In this document: piece by piece, positions 14,018 to 22,349 of the stretch
Position numbering within the stretch: position 1 is the stretch's first letter
How the letters are laid out: each line of letters opens with the position of its first letter
NCBI GenBank assembly: GCA_964413425.1
Contig: CAYPST010000028.1
Span: 1-38,534 of the forward strand
Length of the DNA: 38,534 bases
Direction of reading: 5' to 3'
Source of the DNA: DATFLS01 sp964413425
GTDB taxonomy: Bacteria; Fidelibacterota; JAANXI01
Translations under genes and position numbers: made by a program
Notes under the pieces: generated by a model
What the model saw: only the letters and a program-made list of their open reading frames with translations
The model's database searches: none
Told to the model about the DNA's origin: nothing

Positions 14018-16315
14018 CTAATATTCAATCCGATGCGTTCCAGGATCCAGGGGATCCAATACAATATGCTCTCCGACCTGTTGGATGGATCCCGGTGTCC
14101 GGCTTGTCTCGATAAGCGACATTTTCACATCTTTCTGTGCCGGCAGCAGAATCCTCGCAGTCGTATTCGCTGGGATGTCGACTTTCAGTTGCCGCTTCCC
14201 GTTAACCTCCCGGTGATAGTGCACATTCACCGGACCGCGGATAGTGGGCACTGTTGCCCTGAATTCCCGTAAATAACCAGGCTGCGGTTGAATCAGGATC
14301 TTCTCAAACCCCGGCTCCAGGGGCCGGACCCCCACCAATCTTCTGGGAATAATATTCGCCGGAGCCGCTCCCCAGGCGTGATTCCAGTCCATGTTCGGTT
14401 TATAGCTGGCATCCCAGGCCTCCGTGGTAATGGTGGTGGCCAGCTCGTACACCATATGCCCCCAGCTGCGATCATCGGTGGCAGTCAGTAAATCCAGTGC
14501 GTAGTCCTCCGCATCGGCTTCATACAGTCCGTCCAGCAGATGCTGAGCACCATACACACTGCAGGCCATCCCCCGGCTCCTGATGAACTGCACTACGGAG
14601 TCCTTATATTCCTCGGGAACCAGTTCGAATGCCAGGGGAAACATGTTGGCGTGGAGCGAACTGTGATCCGTGGCTTCCCCGTCTACATAGTATCCTTTCG
14701 ATTTATCCAGCAGCTTCTCGTTGAACGAAGCTTTCACCTCTGCCGCCCGTTGCGAGTAGAACTCCACATCCTCCTGCTTTCCCAGGGCGTCGGCAATCCT
14801 GCTCATCAAAACCAGGGCCCGGTAATGAAAGGCATTGACCACCGTATTGATATCCCTGAACACGTACCCGTCAGTTTCACCGCCCTCCCCTTCGTTCAGC
14901 CCCAGGATGCCGGTGTGCGGCCAGTCCACAATGTCCCGGAGTTCTCCGTCGAAATGAATGGATTCCAGCACCTCATCGGTTACCAGTCCGGTCCGGGTAC
15001 TGATCAAACCGTCTTCCCGCTCCAGGGGGATCAGGGTCTTTGCCTCCAGGTCTTCGTAATACTGTTCCAGAGATCGCGAATCGCCGGTGTACATGTAATC
15101 ATCCCAGGCCATGAGCACCGAGTGCATGATCCATTCGGTGGGCCAGGTGGGATTGGTGATGAGATACTCATGGGACCGCCGGGCCATTGTGTATTCCCGG
15201 TCGACGCCATAGTGACACAACTGGTTAATGTAAGCATCCGCCTCGTAGGGGATCCGCTCCCGGTCGCCGTCAATATATATCCCGGTGAAACTGGTGGCCT
15301 TGATGGAGTACTTGCAAAGCTCCCACACGTCGTTGAGTACCTGGCTGGATGACCAGAAAGAGGACGCCTGCTCGTTAAAAGGATAATACACCACGATCTG
15401 CCGTATTTGCGACGGATGCAATACCCCAGGATACCCTTCAACTTCACAATACCGAAATGGCAGCACTTCCCCGGTATATTCGGGCATCTTGATGGCATTG
15501 GAACCGGTGTTGCGCTCATCCGGCGGAATCCGGACCGTATAGGTGTGGGTTCCCTGCTGCAGGGCCAGGGGAATGCTTCTATAGCGCCTGGAGCCACCTG
15601 GATTCCGATCGATACTGTCTGCTCCGGCCGGCACTTCTCCCAGATGAACAATGATTTGCTGATACTCCTCCGGATTGGATAAGGTCAATTGAACCCGGCC
15701 GAATGCTGCTTTCCCGAAGTCCACGAAATACCGCTCCGGAGCAACTTTTGTTAATCGCCGGGGTTCAACGATCTCTTTTTCCAGGGGATAATAACTGGTG
15801 GCGTACTCCTGATTCAGCTCGCCGGTACGGAACCGCTGCACCCGGGAATAGGGACTTGCTTCTCCCTCCGTGTTCCAGGTACGGACTTTCCAGAAGTAGG
15901 TCGTATTCGGCTGCAGGGGACGGCCCCGGTATCGCACAGCCGTGGACTGATCGGATTCCGTTTTCCCGGAATCCCAAACGTCACCCTCATCGGAGTGCAG
16001 CTGTTCCAACGACGAGGCCACAAGGATTCGATAGGCGGACTGCATGGCCTGGTCGGTGGTATCGTTGACTATCCAGCTGAAACCGGGCTGCGAACTGCGA
16101 ATGGCCGGAAATTCCGGGGACTGCCGCAGAGATCGAATATTTTGCAGAGATGTACTCGCCCGTTCACCATCCACGGAGACCTGACCAGGAGATGCCAGAA
16201 GTTCAACCATCAGCCCCGACGGCGCCGTCTGTTTCGGAGATCCAGCGAACAATACACTTGCAAAAGATCCTGAAATCCAGGTAATTACTATTGTTATCAG
16301 AAACACTCTTTTCAT
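14018..16315 (-). CDS. GH78-like glycosidase, divergent
   Basis: This 765-residue protein has a signal peptide (FLITIVITWISGSFASVLFA), a fibronectin-like segment with QSAYRILVASSLEQL and TYFWKVRTWNTEGEASPYSR, and a beta domain with RYFVDFGKAAFGRVQL. An (alpha/alpha)6 barrel starts near residue 320. It lacks the large N-terminal rhamnosidase carbohydrate domain of the 930-residue paralogues. The acid motif is altered to YIDGDRERIPYEADAY. Glu353 and Asp360 keep the seven-residue spacing of the acid and binding Asp in characterised GH78 enzymes, and Glu632 in TITTEAWD is the likely base. The catalytic frame is therefore kept in an unusual setting. GGAG lies upstream of the ATG. Rhamnose or another deoxy or uronic sugar could be the target. 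Confidence 0.8.
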   Translation of the reverse strand: MKRVFLITIVITWISGSFASVLFAGSPKQTAPSGLMVELLASPGQVSVDGERASTSLQNIRSLRQSPEFPAIRSSQPGFSWIVNDTTDQAMQSAYRILVASSLEQLHSDEGDVWDSGKTESDQSTAVRYRGRPLQPNTTYFWKVRTWNTEGEASPYSRVQRFRTGELNQEYATSYYPLEKEIVEPRRLTKVAPERYFVDFGKAAFGRVQLTLSNPEEYQQIIVHLGEVPAGADSIDRNPGGSRRYRSIPLALQQGTHTYTVRIPPDERNTGSNAIKMPEYTGEVLPFRYCEVEGYPGVLHPSQIRQIVVYYPFNEQASSFWSSSQVLNDVWELCKYSIKATSFTGIYIDGDRERIPYEADAYINQLCHYGVDREYTMARRSHEYLITNPTWPTEWIMHSVLMAWDDYMYTGDSRSLEQYYEDLEAKTLIPLEREDGLISTRTGLVTDEVLESIHFDGELRDIVDWPHTGILGLNEGEGGETDGYVFRDINTVVNAFHYRALVLMSRIADALGKQEDVEFYSQRAAEVKASFNEKLLDKSKGYYVDGEATDHSSLHANMFPLAFELVPEEYKDSVVQFIRSRGMACSVYGAQHLLDGLYEADAEDYALDLLTATDDRSWGHMVYELATTITTEAWDASYKPNMDWNHAWGAAPANIIPRRLVGVRPLEPGFEKILIQPQPGYLREFRATVPTIRGPVNVHYHREVNGKRQLKVDIPANTTARILLPAQKDVKMSLIETSRTPGSIQQVGEHIVLDPLDPGTHRIEY

Positions 16316-16444
16316 AATATTCGCTCCAGGGAAAATTTAACTTCTCAAAGAACTCTCACATCAATCCTATCATCCTGCTATTTCCGTGTACAAACTTTCT
16401 CCAATTTTTGGACGCGTCTTCTCCTGTTGTGAATCAGCGGCTCA

Positions 16445-18649
16445 TTAGTTGGTCATAAAAATCCACCGGGGATCCCGGTACTGGAAAATTCCCTCATCAA
16501 GACGATTCACCGTTCCACTGAGTTCGCCATCGGGTGTTCTGCTTACCTGCAGCCGGGTCCATGAATATTCGCCGTTCTGGTAATCGTAGGTTTCCCCGTC
16601 ATCGTCATACAATAAAAATTCCCCTTCCGCAGTCCCGTAGTGGCGGATTTCCAGTGGAAGCACCTCGCCCGTTTCCGGCATATGTAGTCGGGCCGGTATC
16701 AGCGGAATGATTCCCCCATCCCGGACAAACAAGGGTATTTTCTCCAATCCCGGTGATACCTCGATTACCTCGTTTTCACCGGCATACTCGCCGGTGTAGA
16801 AATCGTACCAGGGACCACCGGGCAGGATCACCGGACGTGTTTCCTGGCCTGCAAACATCGGGGCAACCATGAGATTATCTCCGAACAGAAATTGATCTTT
16901 GACATCTCCAAGGATGTCATCAATTGATGACTGCGTATTCTTCGGAAATCGCTGCTGTGTACGAATAGCCTCCGGATCGAACTCCTCCTCCAGCGCCAGC
17001 GCGCGGACCGGAGGAATTCCCTGGAAGTGATATCGCGCAAACGCGGAATAGATATACGGCAGCAGCCGCATGCGCAATGCAGCTATTTCCCGCACCGCCG
17101 GATATACGTCCGGAAAGGACCAGGGTTTCGTCCCACTGGACCAGGCATTAATCATCGCCATAGGCGAAAAACAAACCGACTGCATCCGGCGCAGCCATTC
17201 CTCGCCTGTGTCCGACGATCGGACCTCCGGAGTCCAGAGAATGCCGCTGAACCCGGAGTTGCACAGCGCCGTGATGAAGTCTTCGTGGCTGTAGTAATCG
17301 TTGTAGAGCACAAACGGAAGGCTGGAGGCCCCGGCATTGGAGGCGCGAACCAATCCGTAGGTCCGCTGGTTGTGATGCATATAAATGTTCGTGAGCATCC
17401 GCTGGAGCAGCAATCCATAGGTCTGCCTGACCTGCTCTCCCGTCAACCCGGAGGGAAAGGTGGCCACATCCGGCCACAGCCAGTGATCATAGCCGTCACA
17501 CTCGTCAATTTTTATTCCGGCGACCCCGATATTCAGATGGTGTTTCTCATAGAACTGCAAAAATATCCGCCGCGGTTCTCCCAGAGAGTAATCCGGCACT
17601 ATCCCATTCCAGACCGTGTGTGAACCTGCATATGGCTGCAATTCATGATACAGGGACGCTTCAGGGGAAATATACGGATTCATCCAGAGATTGGTTCTCA
17701 CGTGCTGCTTGAGAAGGCTTTCCACGAATTGTTCCGGATGCGGAAACCGGTCATCATCCCACTGGTAGGTGCAGGGATAGGAGGCGCTCATCCAGCCCGG
17801 TTCCAACCCCACAAAATCCAGGGGGAATGCTTTCTCCCGAAATGTCTCCACCTCGCGTAATACATCGTTTGCGGAATACAACCGATGCGTGCGGTAGGTA
17901 AAACCCAGTCCCCATTTCGGCGGGAGACAGCCGCCGCCGTTATACAGGTTATATCGTTGGACCGCTTTTAGTGGTGAAGGACCTCCGAATATCAAAATTT
18001 CGGCCCCTTCCGCCGGTACCAGCACTTCAATGACATCTGATCGGGGCATGGATGTCCAGTCCGGATCGGTGTTTCGATCCCGGACAGGCGGGGGATTCGG
18101 AGAGTCCGTGCGAACAGCGGTCCCCACGTATATCGTAACATAGCGAGCGGAATTAATCAGCACTCCGTATCCTTTACTCGAAATATAAAATGGAACCGGT
18201 GCGTGGGTTCTTCCGTTATCTTCACCGCCATAGTGATCCACATGCAGCCGGTATATTTTCCTGTTCCTGTTGATCGATTTAAACTGCAGTCCCAGGCCAT
18301 AAATCTGTTCGCCTTCCGTTAAGGGGAACCGCAGACGGAGGTTATTATCATAGAGGACCGCGCCAATACTGGTCGTATCCAGTGGAAATTCCACGGAATC
18401 CTTCTGGCTGAGCGCCTGGTAGTTTGGCTCTATTCCTGCCGCATCCAGGAGATTGATATCGTCCGGGGATCCGATAACGGTTCTCCAGATGCCGGGGGCT
18501 TGCATAGTCCATCGCAGAGTCTCCGTATCGAATTCGCTCCAGTCCTGGGTCCAGCCGGTTTCTGGCAGACATAGAGACAGCAGGCATCCGAATATTATGA
18601 GGAACAAGTAGTTTTGGGATAATGAGCTAAACCCTGATCGATTCTCCAT
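16445..18649 (-). CDS. secreted GH31 family glycosidase, atypical
   Basis: This 734-residue protein has a signal peptide (YLFLIIFGCLLSLCLPETGW), an N-terminal beta-sandwich with GEQIYGLGLQFKSINRN, a TIM barrel with PPKWGLGFTYRTHRLYSAND, and C-terminal beta domains with GPWYDFYTGEYAGE. The nucleophile region reads GVAGIKIDECDGYD, putting Asp382 as the nucleophile in place of the usual WLDMNE. The acid/base segment is YNDYYSHEDF with Asp451, followed by GFSGILWTPEV where most members have GxPFxGxDIGG. Family activities include alpha-glucosidase, xylosidase, galactosidase and sulfoquinovosidase. The variant site suggests a less common specificity, perhaps xylose or an acidic sugar side chain. 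AGGA precedes the ATG. It lies between a GH78-like gene and a sulfatase. Confidence 0.88.
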   Translation of the reverse strand: MENRSGFSSLSQNYLFLIIFGCLLSLCLPETGWTQDWSEFDTETLRWTMQAPGIWRTVIGSPDDINLLDAAGIEPNYQALSQKDSVEFPLDTTSIGAVLYDNNLRLRFPLTEGEQIYGLGLQFKSINRNRKIYRLHVDHYGGEDNGRTHAPVPFYISSKGYGVLINSARYVTIYVGTAVRTDSPNPPPVRDRNTDPDWTSMPRSDVIEVLVPAEGAEILIFGGPSPLKAVQRYNLYNGGGCLPPKWGLGFTYRTHRLYSANDVLREVETFREKAFPLDFVGLEPGWMSASYPCTYQWDDDRFPHPEQFVESLLKQHVRTNLWMNPYISPEASLYHELQPYAGSHTVWNGIVPDYSLGEPRRIFLQFYEKHHLNIGVAGIKIDECDGYDHWLWPDVATFPSGLTGEQVRQTYGLLLQRMLTNIYMHHNQRTYGLVRASNAGASSLPFVLYNDYYSHEDFITALCNSGFSGILWTPEVRSSDTGEEWLRRMQSVCFSPMAMINAWSSGTKPWSFPDVYPAVREIAALRMRLLPYIYSAFARYHFQGIPPVRALALEEEFDPEAIRTQQRFPKNTQSSIDDILGDVKDQFLFGDNLMVAPMFAGQETRPVILPGGPWYDFYTGEYAGENEVIEVSPGLEKIPLFVRDGGIIPLIPARLHMPETGEVLPLEIRHYGTAEGEFLLYDDDGETYDYQNGEYSWTRLQVSRTPDGELSGTVNRLDEGIFQYRDPRWIFMTN

Positions 18650-18986
18650 GGGAAATCCTGGTTACATCAGTTCCTGGTGAGTACACCAGATATCAATATA
18701 GGATCCTGGTTGTAAATTCCAGTAAATTTTCGCCACGTCCACTACTCCCGTGATACTTTTATGAATTTTGAGGCTTTGCCAGGGAGAAGTGACATCAAAT
18801 GATGAAGTTCACTCTTCTTCTATGTATATACGACTTTATTCAGAACACCAGGCCAGAGTATCTGTGTGACATTACAGCGTCAATAATATTATGATCATTG
18901 CCAATGTATTTTTTCAATTTATTCGTGATAATTAGTGTTCGTTCGTGGTTCCCATAGGTTCCCATAGAAGTGTGTTTCGGACAGAC
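18650..18986. other. spacer, no gene seen
   Basis: The 337 bases between the GH31 gene and the sulfatase contain no supported frame. The only structure I see is a 10-base tandem repeat, GGTTCCCATA twice at about 18948-18967, and an A/T-rich part near 18880-18930 that could hold the promoter of another transcript; no clear hexamers stand out. Confidence 0.5.
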
Positions 18987-20435
18987 TCACGCATACCGCC
19001 CGAACTGAAATGCTTCGGTTTCCGGTCTGGTCCTGTCCTCCAGCATAATCTTCTCTATTTGTTCGACAATCTCCGGATTTTCGGCTGCCACATTGTTCTG
19101 CTCGCCGATATCTTCTTCCAGATTGTAGAGTTCCAGCGGGGCGTCCGGATTCTGCCTCAGGTCGGTTTTAATACCCTTCCATTGCCCCATCCGAACGGCC
19201 ACCTGTCCGCCATACCCTGCAAAATCCCAGAACAGGTAGTCATGTTCTTTCTGTTGAGGCTCTCTGCCTCTCAAGGTGGACAGCAGGCTGATCCCGTCCG
19301 TTTTCAGCGGCATAGAGCTTCCGGCAATGTCCGCAAGGGTGGCAGGCATATCATAGTGAGCGGCGATATGCTCACTGGTGCTCCCGGGAATGATTCTGCC
19401 GGGCCACCGCACAACCAGTGGCACGCGGATACCACCTTCGTACAATTGTCCTTTCAGGCCGCGCAGCGGACCCACGCTATTGAAAAATTCGTAATCCACC
19501 TGGTCTTCCAAATGAGTGGTCCCATTATCAGAGGTGAAAAAGATCACCGTATTCTCCTCCAGATCCAGTTCTTCCAGCAGCCGGAGCAACCGTCCTACCT
19601 GAGCATCCATGAATGTGATCATGGCGGCGTAGGCAGCCCGGGGAGTGGGATGCGGCAGGTAGCGATCTCCGGTATAGGGGGTCTCCGGCCACATACCCTC
19701 GTACTGCGCGAGGAATTCCGCCGGGACCTGTAAAGGGAGATGGGGAATCAACGTAGGATAGTACAGAAAAAAGGGCCGGTCCTGATTCTCCCGGACAAAC
19801 TGCAGCATCTCGTCGGCGATCCGCTGCGGACCGTAGTGCTCTCCGGTCAGACCGCGGGTATTGCCCTCCAGCCAGATATTGTCCTGATCACTGACCAGGT
19901 ATCGCGGATACAGGTTGTGGGCGTGGCGCTGGCAGTTATAGCCGTAGAACCGGTCGAATCCCTGGTTCAGGGGATCGCCGGAGGAGCCGACTGCGCCCAG
20001 GCCCCACTTGCCGAAACATCCGGTGGCATAGCCGCGTTGCTGCAACACCTCGGCAATCGTCACCGTTTCGTCGGGCAGCGGGAGCTGGCCACCGAAGATC
20101 CCCGGTTCCGGATCCTCCACCGGATAGTTCGAGCGGACATAGGCGTGCCCGGCGTGCATCCCGGTCATCAGATTGCAGCGGGCCGGGGCGCACACGGCGG
20201 ATCCGCTGTAGCACCGGGTAAACTTCATCCCCTGTGCAGCCAGCCTGTCCACATTCGGCGTTTGAATCTTCTCCTGGCCGTAACAGCCCAGTTCGTTCCA
20301 GCCCAGGTCATCGGCCATGATGAAGATAATATTGGGCGGCCCTTTCATCCGGAGGCAGGAGACAGGGCCGAGCCCGCCAGCGAATACTCCGGCTGCAGTG
20401 AATCCGATGGTGCGTAAAAATTTTCGTCGTTGCAT
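18987..20435 (-). CDS. Tat-exported S1 arylsulfatase-type enzyme
   Basis: This sulfatase has the textbook site VCAPARCNLMTGMHAGHAYV, Cys82 being converted to formylglycine. It also has NIIFIMADDLGWNELGCYGQ for metal binding, GCFGKWGLG with the active Lys, and VIFFTSDNGTTHL with the second Asp-Asn. The tail LELYNLEEDIGEQNNV closes the C-terminal subdomain. I choose the ATG at 20435 rather than 20453 because GAGGAG lies 5 bases before it and the Tat leader MQRRKFLRTIGFTAAGVF then starts the protein. A Cys after the leader (GPVSC) might be lipidated. It resembles arylsulfatase A and N-acetylgalactosamine-6-sulfatase-like enzymes, so an exo-acting glycan sulfatase is likely. The long leader upstream holds a cloverleaf-like palindrome. 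Confidence 0.93.
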   Translation of the reverse strand: MQRRKFLRTIGFTAAGVFAGGLGPVSCLRMKGPPNIIFIMADDLGWNELGCYGQEKIQTPNVDRLAAQGMKFTRCYSGSAVCAPARCNLMTGMHAGHAYVRSNYPVEDPEPGIFGGQLPLPDETVTIAEVLQQRGYATGCFGKWGLGAVGSSGDPLNQGFDRFYGYNCQRHAHNLYPRYLVSDQDNIWLEGNTRGLTGEHYGPQRIADEMLQFVRENQDRPFFLYYPTLIPHLPLQVPAEFLAQYEGMWPETPYTGDRYLPHPTPRAAYAAMITFMDAQVGRLLRLLEELDLEENTVIFFTSDNGTTHLEDQVDYEFFNSVGPLRGLKGQLYEGGIRVPLVVRWPGRIIPGSTSEHIAAHYDMPATLADIAGSSMPLKTDGISLLSTLRGREPQQKEHDYLFWDFAGYGGQVAVRMGQWKGIKTDLRQNPDAPLELYNLEEDIGEQNNVAAENPEIVEQIEKIMLEDRTRPETEAFQFGRYA

Positions 20436-20473
20436 AGGAACTCCTCTTCCCATGGATGTTGACTGATTAATAC

Positions 20474-20556
20474 CTAAGTTGAGCGATACGAGTGCCCCAC
20501 CGGGGTCCCTCTGGGACAGCGAAGTATCGCTGTACTTCGGTATTACCCCGACTTAG
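20474..20556. repeat. cloverleaf-like palindromic element
   Basis: Nested arms are visible: CTAAGT (20474-20479) with ACTTAG (20551-20556), then GCGATAC (20483-20489) with GTATCGC (20524-20530). These enclose two side hairpins, CCCC/GGGG (20495-20505) and GTCCC/GGGAC (20505-20517). A competing hairpin CGAAGTA/TACTTCG also fits. It sits about 40 bases before the start of the sulfatase on the transcribed strand. It does not read as a tRNA. A mobile palindromic repeat or a leader RNA structure are both possible. Confidence 0.5.
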
Positions 20557-20654
20557 AATATATGACTCAGAATCTGCTCAGGAACATCAAAGGCAAGGAA
20601 GCCGAACGGGATACTTTCCGGGCGTGTGTCCGCTCTTCATGTGCCGGAGAGCCG

Positions 20655-20705
20655 TTGCATGTCGACGATCCCGATCCAATCGGGGAAACGGCTCTCCAAT
20701 GCAGG
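20655..20705. repeat. long-arm inverted repeat
   Basis: GGAGAGCCGTT and AACGGCTCTCC are perfect 11-base arms about 28 bases apart, enclosing a smaller ATCCCGAT/ATCGGGG pairing. It lies in the 379-base spacer between the isomerase-like gene and the sulfatase. It could terminate or process the transcript; no T-run is seen. The rest of that spacer, apart from the cloverleaf element, holds nothing I recognise. Confidence 0.45.
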
Positions 20706-20814
20706 TTGCGCATCCAAATCATTGCTTTCCTGAGCTCACTTCATAGCCATATAATGAAAATGTATAGGGATCAACTGTGTAATGCAATAGCTCGCTCCAC
20801 CTGAAATGGCCGGA

Positions 20815-21681
20815 TCATCCTGCTTGAATTCGCCGGAAGTTTTTTAGGTTCATCTCTAACGCCTCCAGGGAATCATACGCCTCCCGCTCATACTCGATGA
20901 TATACCACTCCGTTGCTCCGGAGCTTTCACAGGTTTGCAGGATCTGTTTCCAATCCAATTCATCCTCGCCAATCAGGGCATTTTCATCTTTTGACGAAAA
21001 GGGTTTCAGATGGATGGTGGCTGTTTTACCGGCGTTCCGCTTGAGGAGTTGAATGACGTCCACCCCGGTGGATGCGGCATTGCCGGTGTCCATCTGCAGT
21101 ATAAAACCTTCACTCGTCCCATCCGCCAGGATATTCCAGAGCATTTCTCCGTCGAATGTTTCGAAGATATAATCGTGATTGTGATAACCGACACGCATGT
21201 CATGCGGTTCCAGTCTTGCTGACAGCTCGTTAAAGAATTCGATAGTCTGGAGAAACTCTCCCTGCGAAGATCGGCGATCCTCCGGCATCCATCGTAAAAT
21301 AAGGTATTTGTTTCCGAGAGTTTTATTGAATTCGATGGTCTCCTCGAGCTGCTCGCCGACCAGATCGCTGAAATAAATATGGCTTCCGCAACACTTCAGC
21401 CCATTATCGTCCAGCATTCTGCGCAGCTCCCGGGCGGAATGGCCAAAGTAATCGGCAAATTCCACGCCCTGATAGCCCATGTTCGCCAGTGCGGAGAGGG
21501 TGCCGGGGAAATCACTTCTCAGCTTCTCGCGAACACAGTATAACTGTACTCCGATTGGAATATCTGAAGGTTGCGGGTCGCGCACCATACCTGTCGCATT
21601 GGAAGCAGTAAGGACAAGAAACGCACCAACCGACACTTTCAGAAAGTCCCGCCGGGATACGGTGTGATCCACTGTTTTCAT
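20815..21681 (-). CDS. Tat-exported xylose-isomerase-like TIM-barrel protein
   Basis: A Tat leader, SRRDFLKVSVGAFLVLTASN, precedes an AP-endonuclease-2/xylose isomerase-like barrel. The strands IPIGVQLYCVREKL, MGYQGVEFADYFGH, CCGSHIYFSD, MRVGYHNHDYIFE, FILQMDTGNAASTG and KTATIHLKP give the metal-site pattern: Glu in VEFA, His in YHNHD, Asp in QMDTG and His in IHLKP, plus a late Glu in YIIEYE. Members isomerise or epimerise sugars or their oxidised derivatives, or act on inositol compounds. Export of such a protein is common in polysaccharide loci of this style but its reaction there is seldom known. At 288 residues the length is usual. AGGAGGA gives strong support for the ATG. Confidence 0.85.
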   Translation of the reverse strand: MKTVDHTVSRRDFLKVSVGAFLVLTASNATGMVRDPQPSDIPIGVQLYCVREKLRSDFPGTLSALANMGYQGVEFADYFGHSARELRRMLDDNGLKCCGSHIYFSDLVGEQLEETIEFNKTLGNKYLILRWMPEDRRSSQGEFLQTIEFFNELSARLEPHDMRVGYHNHDYIFETFDGEMLWNILADGTSEGFILQMDTGNAASTGVDVIQLLKRNAGKTATIHLKPFSSKDENALIGEDELDWKQILQTCESSGATEWYIIEYEREAYDSLEALEMNLKNFRRIQAG

Positions 21682-21753
21682 AACATCCTCCTGTTCTGGT
21701 GAGACTGTCGAGAATTATGTTTCACTGAAAGTATAAACATAAGGAGTTGCGAG

Positions 21754-21782
21754 CCGGAATAATATGAAAAAATTCATTCCGG
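21754..21782 (-). terminator. possible terminator hairpin after the thioesterase gene
   Basis: CCGGAAT and ATTCCGG form a 7-base stem around an A/T-rich interior that can extend pairing. It lies just past the end of the thioesterase gene on its strand. There is no T-run after the stem, so it may only stabilise or process the mRNA. Confidence 0.3.
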
Positions 21783-21790
21783 AATTATGA

Positions 21791-22213
21791 TCAGGGTTCA
21801 TCGTCCGGGGGAACGATTTCAAATGCATTCATTACCTGTTCCGGAATCGGTTGAGGGCGTCCGGTGCCGGCATCGACGAACACCCAGAGGGTTTCAGCCT
21901 CGGCCAGTATTGCTCGATCTTCTGCCCGGAAAATCTTGTATTTTCTTAAGGAGCTGGATTTCCGGAAATCCGCCACCCAGGTCAGCACCAGGATCTCCTC
22001 ACCGGCAAACGCAGGCCGGAGATATTCGATATGATGGGTTTTCACAAACCAGGTCGCCCCCACCTCCCGGGCAACCCTGGTTCCGCCCCGGATCTCAGAA
22101 TGCCTGACCGCCGCGTCCTGCATCCAGCGAATGTATTCCACGTTATTCACATGGTTGTTGGCGTCTACTGCAGTATCCGGAGCGGTGAGTTGATATTCGA
22201 AGATGGCAGGCAT
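21791..22213 (-). CDS. acyl-CoA thioesterase, hotdog fold (4HBT type)
   Basis: This cytoplasmic protein of 140 residues has the YbgC/4-hydroxybenzoyl-CoA thioesterase signature VDANNHVNNVEYIRWMQDA near residue 15, in which the Asp starts the active-site loop and HVNN contacts the thioester. A helix and the strands THHIEYLRPAFAGEEILVLT and SSLRKYKIF complete one hotdog unit. It should hydrolyse an acyl-CoA or acyl-ACP thioester; the acyl group is unknown. I choose the second Met (22213) because AGGAG lies 5 bases before it; the longer form from 22228 has no such site. It has no evident link to glycan breakdown and may be an ordinary household gene that interrupts the locus. Confidence 0.85.
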   Translation of the reverse strand: MPAIFEYQLTAPDTAVDANNHVNNVEYIRWMQDAAVRHSEIRGGTRVAREVGATWFVKTHHIEYLRPAFAGEEILVLTWVADFRKSSSLRKYKIFRAEDRAILAEAETLWVFVDAGTGRPQPIPEQVMNAFEIVPPDDEP

Positions 22214-22349
22214 GGGATCTCCTTTCATATTTGCATGTTTATAAATTGAATCAACATCCTCGTATATGAAAGGATTCTAACATAAACAGTGGAAAACTCA
22301 TGCTGGATAATAGCAGGATTATTCAAAGGTATTGGAACACACCTCCCGG

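Noticed and set aside
14540..15352. Plus-strand open frame of 270 codons
   Set aside because: Antisense to the GH78-like gene at 14018-16315; no family pattern or ribosome site.
20474..20556. tRNA gene suspected from the cloverleaf shape
   Set aside because: There is no anticodon arm of the right size, no T-psi-C sequence and no CCA-type acceptor arrangement.
20492..20804. Two small plus-strand frames
   Set aside because: They overlap the cloverleaf and inverted repeat and have no protein features.
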